The notes beneath the pieces were generated by a model. That model did no database searches. It had not been told where the DNA came from and saw only the letters and a program-made list of their open reading frames with translations. A DNA stretch of 61,232 nt. Source: Exiguobacterium sp. s48. GTDB lineage: Bacteria; Bacillota; Bacilli; Exiguobacteriales; Exiguobacteriaceae. Every line of letters starts with the position of its first letter. Positions within the stretch are counted from its first letter, which is position 1. Shown here piece by piece: positions 51,543 to 61,174 of the stretch. The stretch is from NCBI RefSeq assembly GCF_018617395.1, contig NZ_JACSKC010000005.1, forward strand, positions 1 through 61,232, written 5' to 3'. The position numbers and the translations under genes were made by a program.

Positions 51543-52979
51543 TTAAAGTAGCAAAGTATCGGTATGATTTAATAGTTCCCATGACTCGAGTGGATAAAAG
51601 GTGAAGAAATAGTAGTCGCCGGAACGGTGCCAGTCTTTCAAAATGAATTCATGTTCTTTAATACGGTCTAAGTTTGTCTCAAGCTCGCGTAGGTTCTCTG
51701 ACTTGCGAGATTTGTTGAAACGAATCGAATAAGTGAATTGACGCCAGTGTCGACGTACCGGGCTTTGCTCCCCTGTCTGAATCGACGCAATACGTTCTTT
51801 TTGAAGAACGAAGGCCAGGTGATACGCAAAACTCCCTTTCAACTGTTCGATCTGTTCGCCATAGATACTGACGATTTGCTGCTTGAGTAGATCGTCATAC
51901 ACCTCTTCGGTTACTGTGACGATGACCTGGCTATCCGCGAGTGTTGTCGCATTCTTGATTGTGACCGAAGAAAAGAGTCCACGGACGAAGAAGTCCCCTT
52001 CATCATTGTGACCTGCAACTCGGTAATAGCCGAGCTTCATGAGACGCTTTGTCGTTAAATCATAACTTTTGCCGCTCTTGTTGGCATAGAGCTTTTCAAC
52101 CAATTGAACGAGCGGGAAGATGATTTTACGACTCGTCTGAAACGAGATGTCACGGTAAGACAAGATCTCTGTGAAGGCCTCGAAGTCTTTCGCGTCCAGG
52201 TCAGGCACTTTACCATTTAACTCTTGGATAAACTCTTTACTGACTAGAACGGAAAGATTCTGTGGGACGCCCTCTTTATATTTTGGTACGACGGAGTCAT
52301 AATTTAGCAGTTCAAGATTTAGCTGTGACGCGTCATTGAGTTTTTCATCAAGTTGCTCGGTTTTATTTTTGATGCGATCAGACATCCCGAAAAACGGGAT
52401 ATCAACAGCAAGTGTCGGTGAATGGTGGGCAACACGCTTGGTTGAATCGATTTCCTTGGCGACTTCCCCTAATATCATGAGCACATCTGTTTTCAACGTC
52501 GTTGTTTTTTGGTTGAGGGTCTTTTGGGACCAATACGGATAAGTATGGATTAACTGGTTTGGGTCTTCTGCCCAGTCCTCAATCTCGGTGATGCAGAGAG
52601 TCATATAGTCTTCAATCGTTTTCACGTGAAACTCTTTGTACAGTCCTTCGAGCCCTGCGACTTTTACATATGCTGAGATCATATCGTGCTTGGCTCGTAA
52701 TTCTTTATTGTACCCTCGGGACTCTTGGTAATTCCGGACGGCTGTTTTGACCCACCGACGTTTTAATTTCATAAAGGAATAATAGCGAATCTTTTTATAG
52801 GCACTTTCGATATTCTCAAGCGCGTAGTGTGCTTGATAAAGTGATGCGACAAATTCATTGATGTCGAAAATGGATACGCTATGGAGGATTTCTTCCATAC
52901 CGTGTCGCTTGATCGTATTGACCGCTTGCGAGATAATGAGTTGCTGGGTGCGGCCGTTGGAGGATGAGTGGTTCTCCAT
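51543..52979 (-). CDS. Second Rep-like protein, family unknown
   Basis: A 478-residue soluble protein, helical and charged in the first 200 residues (YKKIRYYSFMKLKRRWVKT is strongly basic) with a later alpha+beta region (KLGYYRVAGHNDEGDFFVRGLF, QVIVTVTEEVYDDLL). ATG 52979 is 6 nt after AGAGGTG; a GTG at 52988 overlaps that site. It is transcribed towards the iterons and the other Rep-like gene. A role in replication or copy control is inferred from place only. Confidence 0.5.
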   Translation of the reverse strand: MENHSSSNGRTQQLIISQAVNTIKRHGMEEILHSVSIFDINEFVASLYQAHYALENIESAYKKIRYYSFMKLKRRWVKTAVRNYQESRGYNKELRAKHDMISAYVKVAGLEGLYKEFHVKTIEDYMTLCITEIEDWAEDPNQLIHTYPYWSQKTLNQKTTTLKTDVLMILGEVAKEIDSTKRVAHHSPTLAVDIPFFGMSDRIKNKTEQLDEKLNDASQLNLELLNYDSVVPKYKEGVPQNLSVLVSKEFIQELNGKVPDLDAKDFEAFTEILSYRDISFQTSRKIIFPLVQLVEKLYANKSGKSYDLTTKRLMKLGYYRVAGHNDEGDFFVRGLFSSVTIKNATTLADSQVIVTVTEEVYDDLLKQQIVSIYGEQIEQLKGSFAYHLAFVLQKERIASIQTGEQSPVRRHWRQFTYSIRFNKSRKSENLRELETNLDRIKEHEFILKDWHRSGDYYFFTFYPLESWELLNHTDTLLL

Positions 52980-53062
52980 GTTAATCACCTCTTCTCAACT
53001 AAATATAGCACAGGTCCTTGAGATAAAAATTCAAAATCAAAAATTAATTTTATTTCAAATAC

Positions 53063-53106
53063 CGTTAATGGAAAAGTGTGCGCCGGCGCACACTTTTCCA
53101 TTAACG
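53063..53106. repeat. Perfect 44-bp palindrome
   Basis: Bases 53063-53084 are the exact reverse complement of 53085-53106, with no loop; the centre is GTGTGCGCCGGCGCACAC. It lies in the 203-bp gap between the leftward Rep-like gene (start 52979) and the rightward DISARM-like operon (start 53192). A loop-free palindrome of this length is a poor terminator. It may be an operator, a nuclease or recombination target, or a boundary mark of the defence island. Confidence 0.8.
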
Positions 53107-53191
53107 ATATTTGTTCGGAATCAATCATTTAAATTCAGTTTATATGGTAAAATTTATTAAATAGCAATGATAAAAAGTTAGGATGAATTTC

Positions 53192-54172
53192 ATGGTTGAG
53201 AACAAACTGAAACTACATTTGAATGAAGGCATCGTTAAACTCCCTGACTGGGTCGTCTTTTCTCTTTCGATTGGAAGATATTTAAAGGAACATACCCGTT
53301 CACAAGGTAAGCCGACCCGTATGTTGATCTCCCTTCCCAACAATGATTACATACCGCTATTGATTGCCATCGGAATCGCTGATGGGAATTTTGAGCTGAA
53401 TGAGGATAGAGAGTCAGTCAAAGAGAAAATTCTGAGCCTTCAAGAAGGGCACCGTATTATCTACTTAAAAGATGGGAAACCGACGAATGTGTCCGTCATT
53501 GAGGTCGGTACTAGTCCCGTGACTGAAAATGAGATGATGTTACATGTTTTGATAGAGGGCATGAAGTTTGGCATCCCAGAGAGGCAGTGGTCCGATCGCA
53601 TAATATTGACGAACGGAGATGAGGGGATAGTAAAGCGCTCAAGAAAAGTGAGCGACAAAAAGACACTCGGAATAAAAGGAAACGGACTTCTAAAGAAAAT
53701 ATACCCCCTAGAAAATCTCCTCAACTCCTCTTCTTATTCAGAAGACGCCTTTTATATGATAGGAAATCTTAAAAAGGTTCACAATCAAATGAATGAACAT
53801 CTCTTTTATACGGACGATGTATACGGGAGTCCGAAGGACTTCTTATATACTGATGACGAGAACAGTTTTACCAATGGTAAGGTGATTTCTTCTCAAAAAC
53901 GAGACATTGATTTCAAAGTGATGGAGAGTGTGCCAGTTATTTATTGGGGATGTGATAGTTACTTGAGACAAAGGCATCATTTCAAAAGCAATCCTTCCAT
54001 TACTATTTTTAGCAGAACCGAAAACGAGAGCAGAATTGATGAGTTACTGAACGAGGTCGAACGAGAGATGGTCCATGGAGGCCACGAATATATGACCGAC
54101 CACATGAGACGTTATCTGAATGAAAAAAGAGTAGACTTACCTAGGGGTATCGAATTGATAGTGTGGAGGTGA
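53192..54172 (+). CDS. drmE: DrmE-like protein, N-terminal part
   Basis: A 326-residue soluble protein resembling the front part of DISARM class 2 DrmE: VVFSLSIGRYLKEHTRS, LISLPNNDYIPLLIAIGIA, then a beta-rich region. I see no catalytic motif. ATG 53192 is 8 nt after GGA; the ATG at 53183 touches it. It ends 4 bp before the next gene, whose product resembles the rest of DrmE; together they total about 831 residues, the usual size of one DrmE. The split has its own ribosome binding site, so it may be functional. Assignment rests on context and general resemblance. Confidence 0.5.
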   Translation: MVENKLKLHLNEGIVKLPDWVVFSLSIGRYLKEHTRSQGKPTRMLISLPNNDYIPLLIAIGIADGNFELNEDRESVKEKILSLQEGHRIIYLKDGKPTNVSVIEVGTSPVTENEMMLHVLIEGMKFGIPERQWSDRIILTNGDEGIVKRSRKVSDKKTLGIKGNGLLKKIYPLENLLNSSSYSEDAFYMIGNLKKVHNQMNEHLFYTDDVYGSPKDFLYTDDENSFTNGKVISSQKRDIDFKVMESVPVIYWGCDSYLRQRHHFKSNPSITIFSRTENESRIDELLNEVEREMVHGGHEYMTDHMRRYLNEKRVDLPRGIELIVWR

Positions 54173-54176
54173 CGGT

Positions 54177-55694
54177 ATGATTTCAGAAGTTAACAGACTG
54201 TACAGAAAAACAGACATTAGTATAAAGGTGGAAGAGGTTTCTTCTGATCCGGTCACACGATTGGCGATGAGTATCAGGGAACTTAAATCCGAAGTGGTTG
54301 CCAATTATCAAGGTCATGAAGATGTAACGGATTTGGTGTTTCTTTTTCGAAAAATCTTATATAAAATCACGACAGGTCTTTTGGATTACAATGAAATCTT
54401 GAGGAGTGAAGATAAGGACGAATTGCGCGCATCCCTGTCCCTGGCCCATAAGTCTTATCCTTCACTATTTGATGCCCATCTGAAGAAGGTCGGAAATAGT
54501 TTGAAAAGTGTCTTGGAGACAGAGGGGAATCCACTCATCGAAAGGGTTATTGATTCAATCAATGACCAAAGATTCGAGATGAGGGATATGAGTGTGGCCG
54601 TCGTCACCAAAAAATCGTTGATTGAAGAAGAACGATACAGAGTGGCAAGTCATTTAAGACTCACAACATCAGTTAGTTTCTTTACTGAAAACGGCTTCAG
54701 GGTCGACACGGAAGACTACGATAAAGTCATTTACATAGGAAGTCCAAATCATTGTGGCATGTACGCGACCAATACGTTCAAATCGGAATCGGTTACTTTC
54801 ATCACCTATGACTTCTATGACAATTCGTTTGTGAAACGCGAAACCCTCAACAGGTTTGGGGAGGATCGTTCGATTAGTACGGTGTATGAAGATGTTGAGA
54901 TTGAACAGCCTTCAATGAGGAAGAAAACATTGTTGATGCCACCTACTATGGAACCTTCAGAACTGCTAAATCGCTTTATAATGAAGGCTCAAAAGGAAAA
55001 TCAGGATGAGGATCCGGAATTGATTGAAGCGATGGTGGTATATCTTGAGAACAACCATTTCATCTTTATTCCAAGGGATGTGAAGATGAAAACACTGACA
55101 TCTGAAGGGGAAGTGAACGATACCAAGGTAGAAAGTATAGATGAAGGCTCTTACATCATAGTTCGAAACAAAAGCGAGAGCAAACTAATAGGTGAGGTTG
55201 CGGATGAATTTTTCCTGAAAGACAGAAGAGATGAGTTCAGGGACTTGCAGCTTAAATGGAAAGAGCGACTCATAGAGTCAATAAAAGAATATGGGGTGGA
55301 TCGGTTTTCTTACTTGTTACGAACAAAACACTCAATCACTTATGCCAATCCAATCATAATAAAGACATGGATTAAAGAAGAGACCATTGCACCTAGGGCC
55401 ATCGAGAAACTATTGCCAGCTTTGAAATATGACGAAGCAGAAATAGAGGAGACTCTGATTGCGACGAAGGAAATCCGAAGCGCACACCTAAAAGCTGGCA
55501 GATTGATTTCTAAGAGCATCATGGACGCCATCTCCCCTGAGATGATAGAAATCGTGAAGGAGAGGGGGTTCCATACCTTCGAGTCTGAAGAGTTCACTGA
55601 TGTCACCTTTAACATAGAAAGGGTCATATACATCGATAATGAAGTCAGAGAGGTGGCAACAAGCCAGCTTATGAAACTGTATAAACTTATATAG
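54177..55694 (+). CDS. drmE: DrmE-like protein, C-terminal part
   Basis: A 505-residue soluble protein. Its middle (DMSVAVVTKKSLIEEERYR, YDKVIYIGSPNHCGMYATN) and the C-terminal helical region (WKERLIESIKEYGVDRF, then IIKTWIKEETIAPRA) resemble the back half of DrmE-type proteins that precede drmA in class 2 DISARM. Function in that system is unknown. GTGGAGGTGACGG precedes the ATG and overlaps the upstream stop. The next gene, drmA, starts 18 bp after the stop codon with AAGGGGG. Confidence 0.5.
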   Translation: MISEVNRLYRKTDISIKVEEVSSDPVTRLAMSIRELKSEVVANYQGHEDVTDLVFLFRKILYKITTGLLDYNEILRSEDKDELRASLSLAHKSYPSLFDAHLKKVGNSLKSVLETEGNPLIERVIDSINDQRFEMRDMSVAVVTKKSLIEEERYRVASHLRLTTSVSFFTENGFRVDTEDYDKVIYIGSPNHCGMYATNTFKSESVTFITYDFYDNSFVKRETLNRFGEDRSISTVYEDVEIEQPSMRKKTLLMPPTMEPSELLNRFIMKAQKENQDEDPELIEAMVVYLENNHFIFIPRDVKMKTLTSEGEVNDTKVESIDEGSYIIVRNKSESKLIGEVADEFFLKDRRDEFRDLQLKWKERLIESIKEYGVDRFSYLLRTKHSITYANPIIIKTWIKEETIAPRAIEKLLPALKYDEAEIEETLIATKEIRSAHLKAGRLISKSIMDAISPEMIEIVKERGFHTFESEEFTDVTFNIERVIYIDNEVREVATSQLMKLYKLI

Positions 55695-55712
55695 AGGGAT
55701 AAGGGGGATACC

Positions 55713-58700
55713 ATGGGAATTCAACTTGAACAATCACTGAAGAACAGAGAATCCATTATAGACGGTGTAAGAGAAGAAATGATTGGGCCCTCGACTATAA
55801 TGGAGCATTGGCATGAGTTCAATCCAATCGGGAACGCAATCGTTCCAAAGATGGACGCTCCATTATATTGGAAAAAGGGAGGCCTCAAAGAGGAAATCCT
55901 ACAATTTCAAACCCCAACACAACGTTATGTGAGCGGATTGTTGTTTCCGCTAGGAATTTCTGAAAATGAAATGGAGTCACTAGAAACGTTACTTCTAGAT
56001 AAAGAAAAAGAGGAAGATGCCGCCACCAGTAAAGAAGAGGATGTATCTTTTCATGCAGATGACGAGGAATCAATCACCGAGGAAGAGGGCGAAATGGAGT
56101 TGCTTCCTCAGAAAAATGATTACATGCCCTCTTCTATGGGAATCACTTTTTGTTTGGATAAGGACGTCGAGACCATCCATGTAAATGTCACCGGAGGGAC
56201 ATACGACCCTCAAAACATTAGGGTGGAAGATAAGGACAAAAACAGCACGTTGTGGCTAAGGTCTTCACTTCGAGGGGGGGAAGATGTTGATATCGCAACG
56301 GCTCTGAAGCAGGGGACCTTGATACGCGATGTTCGCATGTATGATGCCACATCGCAAGAGGTCAACCGTTTCAAAATGCAAATCCAAATCGTCATAAGGG
56401 ATGTCGGTGGAAAATACATCACCACAATCAGTTTGACCAATAGGTCCGAAAAAGCAATCGGTCAAAATGAATCGAACGAGACGTATCATAGGAAGGAACA
56501 ACTGATATTGTTCCAGGCAATGATGGAGGTCTGTGTGAAGGAAGGTCGCGGATTCTCAACTTATCCGAGCAGATATGACCTGACCTCGAAAAAAATTCCC
56601 GACATCGAGCTTGAGTCTGAAGAATTATCGATGGAGTTACTGTACAGGAAGAATGGGAACTATGCTTTTGGACATGGGTGTTCGGTTCATTGGGACCAAA
56701 ATGTCGAGAGTGTCACTTCTTTGAAAACGACATTCTTACCAGAGTACCAAGCGATGAGCATGACACCAGACATACAAGTCATGGTCGATGGGAAAATGGT
56801 TGAGTTGAAGATACTGATGGCGGACCTGGCTGGGATCACAGCAAACAGAAACCCTAAAAAAATATTAGAATCGCTAATCAAAGGATATCAGAATTGGATC
56901 ATATCTAAAGAAAGAGAGCTAGACCTGATACCCGCACACTTGAAACCTGTTGCAAAAAAACATCTAAAGCTGTGTACTGAAAGTCACGACCGTATGCTGA
57001 AAGGACTAGATATCCTAGAAGAACCACAGGCACTTAAAGCTTTTCAGTTGGCTAACCTCGCAATCTTGCTACAACAGAGAAACGGCAAAGAAAAACGAGA
57101 TGGTGTGATCGACAAGAGTTCCCTGGTGTTTGATGAGGAAATCGATGTAGAAAAAAACAGTCTACATAGACTCGCTGAGAGTGATAACTCTTGGAGAGCT
57201 TTTCAAATCGCGTTCATTCTCATGTCTCTCGATTCGTTCGTGAACGAGACCGGCGAGTCGAGAAATATAGTCGACCTCATCTGGTTCCCAACCGGCGGAG
57301 GAAAAACGGAAGCCTATCTGGGAGTGGCCGCTTTCCAGATGATATATAGAAGACTTAAGAATCCTGATGACGCTGGAGTGGACGTCATCATGCGATATAC
57401 CTTACGTCTGTTGACGGCAGACCAGTTCCAAAGGTCATCCAGACTCATGTGCGCATTGGAATATATCAGAAGACGACATGAGAAAGATCTGGGTAAAATC
57501 CCTTTTTCTATAGGCATTTGGGTAGGGTCGGCGACCACGCCAAATAGAAACAAAGATGCAATCAAGCAATTGAACAAACTTCAGGGTAGAAACAAGAAAG
57601 ACAATCAATTCATCGTGAACAATTGCCCTTGGTGCGGAGCCAAGATGGGATACTACAATGACAAGATGAATAAAGGGAATCCTCAATACCAAGGTTTCAA
57701 GAATGAAGAAAATAGTTTGATATTGTATTGTCCGGACAGGAACTGTGAATTTTCTGAGAGTCTCCCTATCTATATCGTCGATGAGACCATATATAAAAAA
57801 CGTCCAACTTTCTTGATAGGAACCGTGGATAAATTCGTTCAATTGGTCTGGGAGCCTGAAGCAAGGTCGTTGTTCGGATTGGATGGGAACGGGGAACGGA
57901 TTTATAGCCCGCCCTCCCTGATTGTACAAGATGAGCTACACCTGATTTCAGGACCCTTGGGCACATTGACAGGGCTATTTGAAGTATTAATAGAAGAGCT
58001 TTGTCTCAAATATATAGATGGACGAGTAGTAAAGCCCAAAATCATTGCTGCCACCGCGACTATCAAACAATATGAAGAACAGACGAAAGCACTCTTCGGA
58101 AGGCCGGTCGCAAGGCTTTTCCCTAGTCCTGGATTAGAGAGTGAAGATTCATTCTTTGCAACCCCTGCCTTGGATGCCATCGGGAAACCGATGCCAGGAC
58201 GAAAATATGTCGGCGTATACACGACCACTGTGCGAATCATGATGTCGCAGGTCATGACGTTCTCATCCATTATTCAGAGTGTGAAAGACATTGGTCCTCT
58301 TGAAAGAGACCCATATTGGACACTCCTGGCTTTCTATAACACGTTGAGGGAGCTTGGAGGGGGGCTGACCCTGACACAGATGGATATATCTCAGTATTCG
58401 AATGCTATGTCCAAACGGAAAGGCAAGAAAGGGTCATTGAGATATTTAAATAATGTGCTGGAGCTGACGTCAAGGAAACAGAGTCACGAGATCTCAAAGG
58501 CCATTGATGACCTCAAAACAGGTTACAAAGAGCCTGTCAAATCGACCGGTAGGAAAAGGGAGACGAAACAGACCATCGATATGTGCCTGGCCTCGAATAT
58601 CATCGAGGTGGGGGTGGATATCGATAGGCTATCTGTCATGGCCATCGTCGGACAACCCAAAATGACAGCACAATATATTCAAGTGAGTGGTCGGGTCGGA

Positions 58701-59282
58701 CGCAAATGGTGGGAGAGGCCAGGTCTCATCTTCACACTGTACTCGAATACCAAGTCGAGAGATAAATCCCACTTCGAGCATTTCAGAGAGTATCATGAAA
58801 AACTATATGCACAGGTCGAGCCTACGAGTGTGACACCCTTTTCAGATGCAAGCCTAGAAAAGGGATTGACGGCAGTGTTGGTAGGTTATTTGAGACAAGC
58901 GCTGAGCAAGGATTTAGGGAGAGCGCCTTCTTCGGAGAGTATTAAGAAGCATCAGGGAAATATCCAAACTTTTTTGCGGCGCATTATCGAAAGAGCTGAG
59001 ATGGTCGACCCTGAACAGGTACCTGTTCTGAAAGATAAATTAAACGAAATTATAAAAGAGTTATTATTTACCCCGTTCTCAACCTGGGAAGTAAAGGGCG
59101 ATGATACCGCATATATGTATCGGGCAGGTATGGTCGTTTCTCGTACGATTGAGAGCGAATCTGTCCCTATGATCAACTCGCTACGGAACGTCGATTCCGA
59201 ATGCAGGGGGATGATCTCCTCGCTCTATAACAAACTACCTTCGAATGATGAAGATGTAGATGGATGGGAGTTTTTGAAATGA
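55713..59282 (+). CDS. drmA: DISARM helicase DrmA
   Basis: A 1189-residue superfamily 2 helicase-like protein matching DrmA in size and motifs. Walker A is WFPTGGGKTEAYLG near 525-535. Motif II is IVQDELHLISGPLG with a DELH box near 738, followed by AATATIKQY (motif III). Motif VI is QVSGRVGRKWW near 989. A four-Cys zinc ribbon (NCPWCGAK, then YCPDRNC) at about 637-678 interrupts the motor. Family knowledge: DrmA with DrmB binds and translocates on DNA to block phage. It overlaps drmB by 4 bp. Confidence 0.88.
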   Translation: MGIQLEQSLKNRESIIDGVREEMIGPSTIMEHWHEFNPIGNAIVPKMDAPLYWKKGGLKEEILQFQTPTQRYVSGLLFPLGISENEMESLETLLLDKEKEEDAATSKEEDVSFHADDEESITEEEGEMELLPQKNDYMPSSMGITFCLDKDVETIHVNVTGGTYDPQNIRVEDKDKNSTLWLRSSLRGGEDVDIATALKQGTLIRDVRMYDATSQEVNRFKMQIQIVIRDVGGKYITTISLTNRSEKAIGQNESNETYHRKEQLILFQAMMEVCVKEGRGFSTYPSRYDLTSKKIPDIELESEELSMELLYRKNGNYAFGHGCSVHWDQNVESVTSLKTTFLPEYQAMSMTPDIQVMVDGKMVELKILMADLAGITANRNPKKILESLIKGYQNWIISKERELDLIPAHLKPVAKKHLKLCTESHDRMLKGLDILEEPQALKAFQLANLAILLQQRNGKEKRDGVIDKSSLVFDEEIDVEKNSLHRLAESDNSWRAFQIAFILMSLDSFVNETGESRNIVDLIWFPTGGGKTEAYLGVAAFQMIYRRLKNPDDAGVDVIMRYTLRLLTADQFQRSSRLMCALEYIRRRHEKDLGKIPFSIGIWVGSATTPNRNKDAIKQLNKLQGRNKKDNQFIVNNCPWCGAKMGYYNDKMNKGNPQYQGFKNEENSLILYCPDRNCEFSESLPIYIVDETIYKKRPTFLIGTVDKFVQLVWEPEARSLFGLDGNGERIYSPPSLIVQDELHLISGPLGTLTGLFEVLIEELCLKYIDGRVVKPKIIAATATIKQYEEQTKALFGRPVARLFPSPGLESEDSFFATPALDAIGKPMPGRKYVGVYTTTVRIMMSQVMTFSSIIQSVKDIGPLERDPYWTLLAFYNTLRELGGGLTLTQMDISQYSNAMSKRKGKKGSLRYLNNVLELTSRKQSHEISKAIDDLKTGYKEPVKSTGRKRETKQTIDMCLASNIIEVGVDIDRLSVMAIVGQPKMTAQYIQVSGRVGRKWWERPGLIFTLYSNTKSRDKSHFEHFREYHEKLYAQVEPTSVTPFSDASLEKGLTAVLVGYLRQALSKDLGRAPSSESIKKHQGNIQTFLRRIIERAEMVDPEQVPVLKDKLNEIIKELLFTPFSTWEVKGDDTAYMYRAGMVVSRTIESESVPMINSLRNVDSECRGMISSLYNKLPSNDEDVDGWEFLK

Positions 59283-61174
59283 AAGACCTACCATTAAGAA
59301 GAGGACAGTTGGTGACGACATTCGGACCCGGATCTTTGGTCATCAGTCCGGAAGGTGAGACTGCGATGGTCGGTGCTCTTGATAAATGGTATATCAATGA
59401 TCAAGGGAATCGGATCGATATCAATCAATATGAGCTGCAAGAGCCGAGATTAAAGACCTTATTGAAGGTACAAAGATTATTGGCCCCCCCAGACTACAGG
59501 GCAGGTTATAAGATGAAAAATGTCTCTTCAGCGATGAAGCAAGAAAACACTGACATTTTCATTCCGCTCTTGCGTTTTCCCCAGTGGCATTATTGCCCAA
59601 ATTGCAGAACCATGCACAAGAAAGGTTTGTCGGAACGGACGAACCGTTATTATTGTAGGGGATGTGAAAAAGAAGTCAACATGAATCAAGTACCATTTGT
59701 CATGGTCTGTAGTCATGGTCATATCTCTGATTTTCCCTGGCGTGAATGGGCGCATAGAGACGAACATACCAAGTGTGAGGGAATGCTTAGATTGCTCAGT
59801 ACTCCCGGCGCGACACTAGACTCTCTAGAGGTAAGGTGTTCTTGTGGCAAAAATCGATCATTGAAAGGGATAACGACTCGCAAAGGCGTCATTGGGGAGG
59901 GTGAGGAGTCAGTCAGTGAACTGAGCAAGAAAATGAATCAAAATGGGGAGGGGATATACATCTGCCCGGGATTCAAACCTTGGTTCGGGTCAGATCAAAA
60001 TGTCGTCGGTTGTACACAGTCTCCAGTGGCCGTCTTGAAAAACTCGCTCAATGTATATTATCCCAACACAATCAGTGCGATATATCTTCCAGGAAAAGTC
60101 AAAGAAGCAGAGGAAATCATAGATTTTCTGACTAAAAAACATGTGACTGCGACGCACCTGTCAGGATATTCGACTCCAGAAGATAAATTGCACTATGCGA
60201 TGATAGGGGCCCCAATACATATCAAAGACATCGATAGAGATATGTGGAATCTAGCTATCGCTTATATCGAGAATGGTTCAAGCAACGATTTGGGCAGTTA
60301 TGAGGGGCAGTCAGACGATGCGAATGAACGGTTGAAGCATGCAGAGTACGATAAGTTGGTAAAAGAAATGGATAGCAAGCATTTGAAAATACGAAAAGAA
60401 TGGGACCATGCCGATTCTCAGAATCATCATAGATTCTCGGGGAAGTTCAATCTAATCAATCGTGTGACGAAGCTCAAGGAAACTATCGTACTCACAGGGT
60501 TCACTCGTCTGACGACCGGAACAGAGACGATGACTCAAGAGAATTTGTTGGAGGGGAAAAAACTGCTTTTCAACGAACCCGATGCCCCTCAAAACGACTG
60601 GTTGCCCGCTCATGAGGTATACGGGGAAGGAATCTTTTTTACTCTCCCCTTGCAAAAGATTAAAGCATGGGAAAAAGACCCTCAAGTAAAAAGATATTTT
60701 GAGAAGTTCAAATCTAGATTAAGAAGACAAAAATCAAGAATCGACCCTGAATCCCTGCTTCCACGAAAAGTATTGCTGCACACGCTGTCACATCTTGTCA
60801 TAGATGAACTCGCCCTGACATGTGGGTACAATGCATCCTCTATACGCGAGAGACTGTACGTTTCTGACGAGCATGTAGGCGTGCTTATCTATACGTCATC
60901 TGGGGACGTGGACGGTACCTTCGGTGGATTGGTACGGATGGGAAGGGAGGAACACTTCTTCCCAATCATCGAAAAAGCCATAGAGAAGGCGAGTTGGTGC
61001 AGCTCTGACCCGGTCTGTACAGAAATCGGGAAGGGTTCGGGCCAAGGTATAAATCAGTTGAACGGTGCGGCATGTCACAACTGTTGCTACTTGCCAGAGA
61101 CCTCTTGTGAAATGGGAAATCTATTGTTGGATAGGTTGTTATTGATTGACCCGAAAATAGGATATTTCTCATGA
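59279..61174 (+). CDS. drmB: DISARM protein DrmB (DUF1998)
   Basis: A 631-residue protein. An N-terminal zinc cluster (HYCPNCRTMHKKG, YYCRGCEK, then VCSHGHISDFPW) is followed by a long middle. The C-terminal DUF1998 domain has LLHTLSHLVIDELA, SIRERLYV, GTFGGLVRMG and the Cys set SSDPVCTE, AACHNCCYLPETSCE, LDRLLL. ATG 59279 overlaps the drmA stop codon (ATGA) and lies 8 nt after GGGAG; the ATG at 59264 is inside that site. The gene reaches across the closing point of the circle. In classical DISARM drmC and drmMII would follow; here two convergent nucleases do. Confidence 0.88.
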   Translation: MKDLPLRRGQLVTTFGPGSLVISPEGETAMVGALDKWYINDQGNRIDINQYELQEPRLKTLLKVQRLLAPPDYRAGYKMKNVSSAMKQENTDIFIPLLRFPQWHYCPNCRTMHKKGLSERTNRYYCRGCEKEVNMNQVPFVMVCSHGHISDFPWREWAHRDEHTKCEGMLRLLSTPGATLDSLEVRCSCGKNRSLKGITTRKGVIGEGEESVSELSKKMNQNGEGIYICPGFKPWFGSDQNVVGCTQSPVAVLKNSLNVYYPNTISAIYLPGKVKEAEEIIDFLTKKHVTATHLSGYSTPEDKLHYAMIGAPIHIKDIDRDMWNLAIAYIENGSSNDLGSYEGQSDDANERLKHAEYDKLVKEMDSKHLKIRKEWDHADSQNHHRFSGKFNLINRVTKLKETIVLTGFTRLTTGTETMTQENLLEGKKLLFNEPDAPQNDWLPAHEVYGEGIFFTLPLQKIKAWEKDPQVKRYFEKFKSRLRRQKSRIDPESLLPRKVLLHTLSHLVIDELALTCGYNASSIRERLYVSDEHVGVLIYTSSGDVDGTFGGLVRMGREEHFFPIIEKAIEKASWCSSDPVCTEIGKGSGQGINQLNGAACHNCCYLPETSCEMGNLLLDRLLLIDPKIGYFS

